From contig CAZWJS010000045.1 in the NCBI GenBank assembly GCA_964634895.1, positions 1 through 7,308 on the forward strand: a DNA stretch of 7,308 nucleotides. The letters are read 5' to 3'. Position 1 is the first letter of the stretch; the number at the start of each line of letters is the position of its first letter. Made by a program: the position numbers and the translations under genes. The stretch comes from CG-Epi1 sp964634895. Lineage in GTDB: Archaea > Thermoplasmatota > Poseidoniia > MGIII > CG-Epi1. Under the pieces are notes generated by a model that searched no databases, was not told where the DNA came from, and worked only from the letters and a program-made list of their open reading frames with translations. Positions 5,676 through 7,308 of the stretch are shown piece by piece.

Positions 5676-6554
5676 TCATCGGTTGATTTTTGTTTTGTTA
5701 ATAGAAACAAAGGAAATCACCATCAAAACAACAACAAAATGCAAGGACGGAATGAAGCCTGAATCTTCCGCCAGAGAAGAAACAACTTCGCATTTCTCTC
5801 TAGTAGTATCATTTAAAAAAAATCCCCCAGAAATATAAGTTGTTGAGAGTGTGAGGTTGCCTGTAGAAACATTCGTACCTTCCAATTTTACATGAGCAAA
5901 AACTGCTCTACATTCATCTTTCAAAAGTAATTTTTCTTCATCCTCAGGAATATAATAAGAATCAATTGCAATCCCTCCGTTAAAAGTTCCTGATAAATTA
6001 GTTTCTATACTATCATTACCCAAAAAAGTAACTTTAGACTCTGCTAGCGTGATTTGGGTTTTATCAGTACTTGCACCTAAAATAGTTCCATTTACAACAA
6101 TTAAGTCAGAATACCTATTTTCTTCCTCGATTTTCATTTCTTGCCAATCGAGATAAGTGTATACCACATAAGAAAATGTATATTCTATATTTTTACTAAA
6201 ATTTGTACCATGAAGGCTGAAAACAAAAGTAGAATTTAGTGAATTGGGCGAGACATACGCGGAATCAAAAATAGTCCCATTACCTCCTATTGACCAACAA
6301 GACGACGGCCGTACTCGATCATCGCCGCATACATCATTAGTTAAATTTGTCTCATATTCTAAATAATCATCACATTCTTCATATTCGGCAGTGACATTTC
6401 CACTGTTGTCAGTTATCGTCTTACAATTTGTTTCCTTCTCTTCGAACCAACCGGGATCTACAGAAATTGTAAAATTCTCCTCAGAAGATGCACTCGAAGA
6501 TAAATATAATGCTGATACTAAGGCTAAAGATAAAACGAAAAGAAATTTTCTCAT
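5676..6554 (-). CDS. Putative secreted, membrane-anchored, sequon-rich surface protein
   Basis: I do not recognise this 292-aa protein as a known family. It opens with a signal peptide (MRKF, hydrophobic 4-19, Ser/Ala-rich 19-24). A predicted external domain of about 240 residues follows, rich in beta-prone segments and acidic residues, with six cysteines (44, 61, 76, 86, 215, 255) and twelve N-glycosylation sequons (N27, 53, 70, 92, 107, 118, 155, 180, 186, 228, 233, 248). A C-terminal SGFIPS then leads into a hydrophobic stretch (272-284) and a basic tail (NKTKINR), the layout of archaeal PGF-CTERM-like anchors, though with SGF instead of PGF. The gene starts 5 nt after the intact DUF4286 gene, so it is probably read in the same transcript. 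It ends 2 bp before the DUF4286 remnant, which suggests it arrived with the rearrangement. Confidence 0.8.
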   Translation of the reverse strand: MRKFLFVLSLALVSALYLSSSASSEENFTISVDPGWFEEKETNCKTITDNSGNVTAEYEECDDYLEYETNLTNDVCGDDRVRPSSCWSIGGNGTIFDSAYVSPNSLNSTFVFSLHGTNFSKNIEYTFSYVVYTYLDWQEMKIEEENRYSDLIVVNGTILGASTDKTQITLAESKVTFLGNDSIETNLSGTFNGGIAIDSYYIPEDEEKLLLKDECRAVFAHVKLEGTNVSTGNLTLSTTYISGGFFLNDTTREKCEVVSSLAEDSGFIPSLHFVVVLMVISFVSINKTKINR

Positions 6555-6559
6555 AAATA

Positions 6560-6715
6560 TTATTTTAAAATCTCCATTATACGTCTATCGCTTGTCAAAT
6601 ATTTTCCAAATTTATCTATTCCTTCTTGTATTAACATCGGAGCATGATTATCTAGATAATTTGCTAATGAACTGCGCTTATCTAAATGATATCTGATTGA
6701 CCAATGAACTTTATC
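6560..6715 (-). repeat. Direct repeat copy A of the DUF4286 gene 3' half
   Basis: This is the 3' half (codons 48-98 plus stop) of the intact gene and pairs with copy B at 5519-5674. Over the first 141 bp I count about 32 differences and no indels. Confidence 0.75.
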
Positions 6716-6856
6716 ACCTGAGGAATCACAAACGTACCAATCTGCATGCTGAAATCCTTTGATTTGAAGGATATGCTCGATATGTGGCTTTAGCCATGCT
6801 GCATAATCATCAGCAACTTGTGAATCTATTTGCAGATTTACTTCGTAGACTATCAT
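6560..6856 (-). CDS. DUF4286 family protein
   Basis: This 98-aa soluble protein matches the DUF4286 pattern: MIVYEVNL opening strand, AWLKPHIEHIL helix, GFQHADWY strand, DKVHWSIRYHL strand, then NYLDNHAPMLIQEGIDKFGKYLTSDRRIM. The family has no established function; its shape recalls small dimeric alpha/beta-barrel (ABM-like) proteins, which is inference. The ATG at 6856 is at the family's normal N-terminus and is preceded by AGGTG 4 nt upstream. It is divergent from the DUF2891 gene across 49 bp with a shared AT-rich box. The surface-protein gene follows after 5 nt. A second, truncated copy of its 3' half lies beyond that gene. Confidence 0.88.
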   Translation of the reverse strand: MIVYEVNLQIDSQVADDYAAWLKPHIEHILQIKGFQHADWYVCDSSGDKVHWSIRYHLDKRSSLANYLDNHAPMLIQEGIDKFGKYLTSDRRIMEILK

Positions 6857-6860
6857 ATTT

Positions 6861-6865
6861 CACCT
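6861..6865 (-). promoter_or_regulatory. Shine-Dalgarno-like site of the DUF4286 gene
   Basis: AGGTG lies 4 nt before the ATG at 6856. The spacing is short, and given the AT-rich box about 26 bp upstream the gene may instead be leaderless. Confidence 0.35.
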
Positions 6866-6877
6866 AACATGAATCAG

Positions 6878-6887
6878 TATTAATTAT
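6878..6887. promoter_or_regulatory. AT-rich box shared by two divergent genes
   Basis: TATTAATTAT is the only TATA-like element in the 49-bp gap, and it contains the self-complementary ATTAAT and TAATTA. Its centre is about 24 bp before the rightward ATG at 6906 and about 26 bp before the leftward ATG at 6856. Both distances fit archaeal TATA-to-start spacing for leaderless genes. Confidence 0.45.
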
Positions 6888-6905
6888 CGTCCCTATAGCG
6901 CATCA

Positions 6906-7308
6906 ATGGAAGAGACTCTTAGGGAATTTATCAAGACCTTCAAAAGTGAAGTTTCACAAAAAGATACTGAACATGTCATATTCCATGGATGCTGGGACTG
7001 GCATTCTTCAGTTCATGGCCATTGGGCATTGCTGGAAAGTGCTCATTTAGTGAAAGACAAAGAAAATTTGGAGTGGGTCACAGAAAGATTACAAAGTAAG
7101 AATATGGAAGAAGAATTGCAGTACCTAAGAGAACATCCTGAATTCGAAATGCCTTACGGTCGTGCTTGGTATCTTCGACTTATGATGCGATTAGAGCAAA
7201 TAACTGGATTTGGAGATTACAAATGTTTAGTACAGGAAATTGCGTTAGATTTGCGTGAATGGATAGAGAATTCAATGCGAAATCCTTCAATATCAGAATA
7301 CAAGAATC
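6906..7308 (+). CDS. DUF2891 family protein (N-terminal part, runs off the window)
   Basis: The frame is open from the ATG at 6906 to the window end, giving the first 134 residues; the stop codon is outside. The family hallmark is FHGCWDWHSSVHGHWALL (26-43), a Cys/His/Trp-rich motif of DUF2891 proteins, followed by a helical region with GRAWYLRL and a long DLREWIEN helix. DUF2891 members are usually about 350 aa and mostly known from bacteria; function is unassigned. The clustered His/Asp/Cys residues suggest a catalytic or metal site, which is inference. No signal peptide is seen. The start is supported by the TATA-like box about 24 bp upstream. Confidence 0.85.
   Translation, partial: MEETLREFIKTFKSEVSQKDTEHVIFHGCWDWHSSVHGHWALLESAHLVKDKENLEWVTERLQSKNMEEELQYLREHPEFEMPYGRAWYLRLMMRLEQITGFGDYKCLVQEIALDLREWIENSMRNPSISEYKN

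Noticed and set aside
5656..5838. Rightward open frame of 60 codons opposite the end of the surface-protein gene
   Set aside because: It is composed of antisense Lys/Thr-rich codons, with no start context or homology.
6391..6696. Rightward open frame of 101 codons spanning the junction of the surface and DUF4286 genes
   Set aside because: It runs antisense through two supported genes and has no family features.

Overview
The window comes from an archaeon, most likely a low-GC euryarchaeote of the Thermoplasmatota (marine Poseidoniales / MGII- or MGIII-like). Three things point there: the archaeal cluster L7Ae-S28e-L24e-NDK, a geranylgeranyl reductase of the archaeal lipid type, and TATA boxes centred about 24-28 bp upstream of start codons, typical of leaderless archaeal transcripts. 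The domain assignment is firm; the lineage is inference. No stretch longer than 300 bases lacks a gene, and I saw no RNA gene, CRISPR array or IS element.

Left part (1-3891) reads leftward. From its upstream end it holds rpl7ae, rps28e, rpl24e and ndk as one tightly packed operon. Next come purQ and an inositol-monophosphatase-family gene coupled by a GTGA overlap, behind their own TATA box. Then come an aldo/keto reductase, and at the left edge the first 13 codons of another gene with a TATA box and two tandem palindromes upstream. The rpl7ae leader is the one clear 5' UTR here, and it contains a possible kink-turn next to the Shine-Dalgarno site. That suggests autogenous control by L7Ae.

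Middle part (3968-5529) reads rightward: cutA and a geranylgeranyl reductase overlapping by 8 nt. It diverges from the ribosomal operon across one TATA-like box that could serve both directions.

Right part (5519-6856) reads leftward: an intact DUF4286-family gene, a gene for a small, sequon-rich, membrane-anchored surface protein, and then a second, diverged copy of only the 3' half of the DUF4286 gene. The half copy starts 2 bp after the surface gene's stop codon and runs convergently into the end of the reductase gene. This looks like the scar of a cassette insertion or a recombination that displaced an older 3' end. Divergent from it, a DUF2891-family gene starts at 6906 and runs off the window.

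The functions are mainly housekeeping: translation, nucleotide metabolism, lipid saturation and metal tolerance. The accessory part is the DUF4286/surface-protein module. The best leads are the possible L7Ae kink-turn, the L24e protein that has lost three of four zinc cysteines, and the duplicated DUF4286 3' half.
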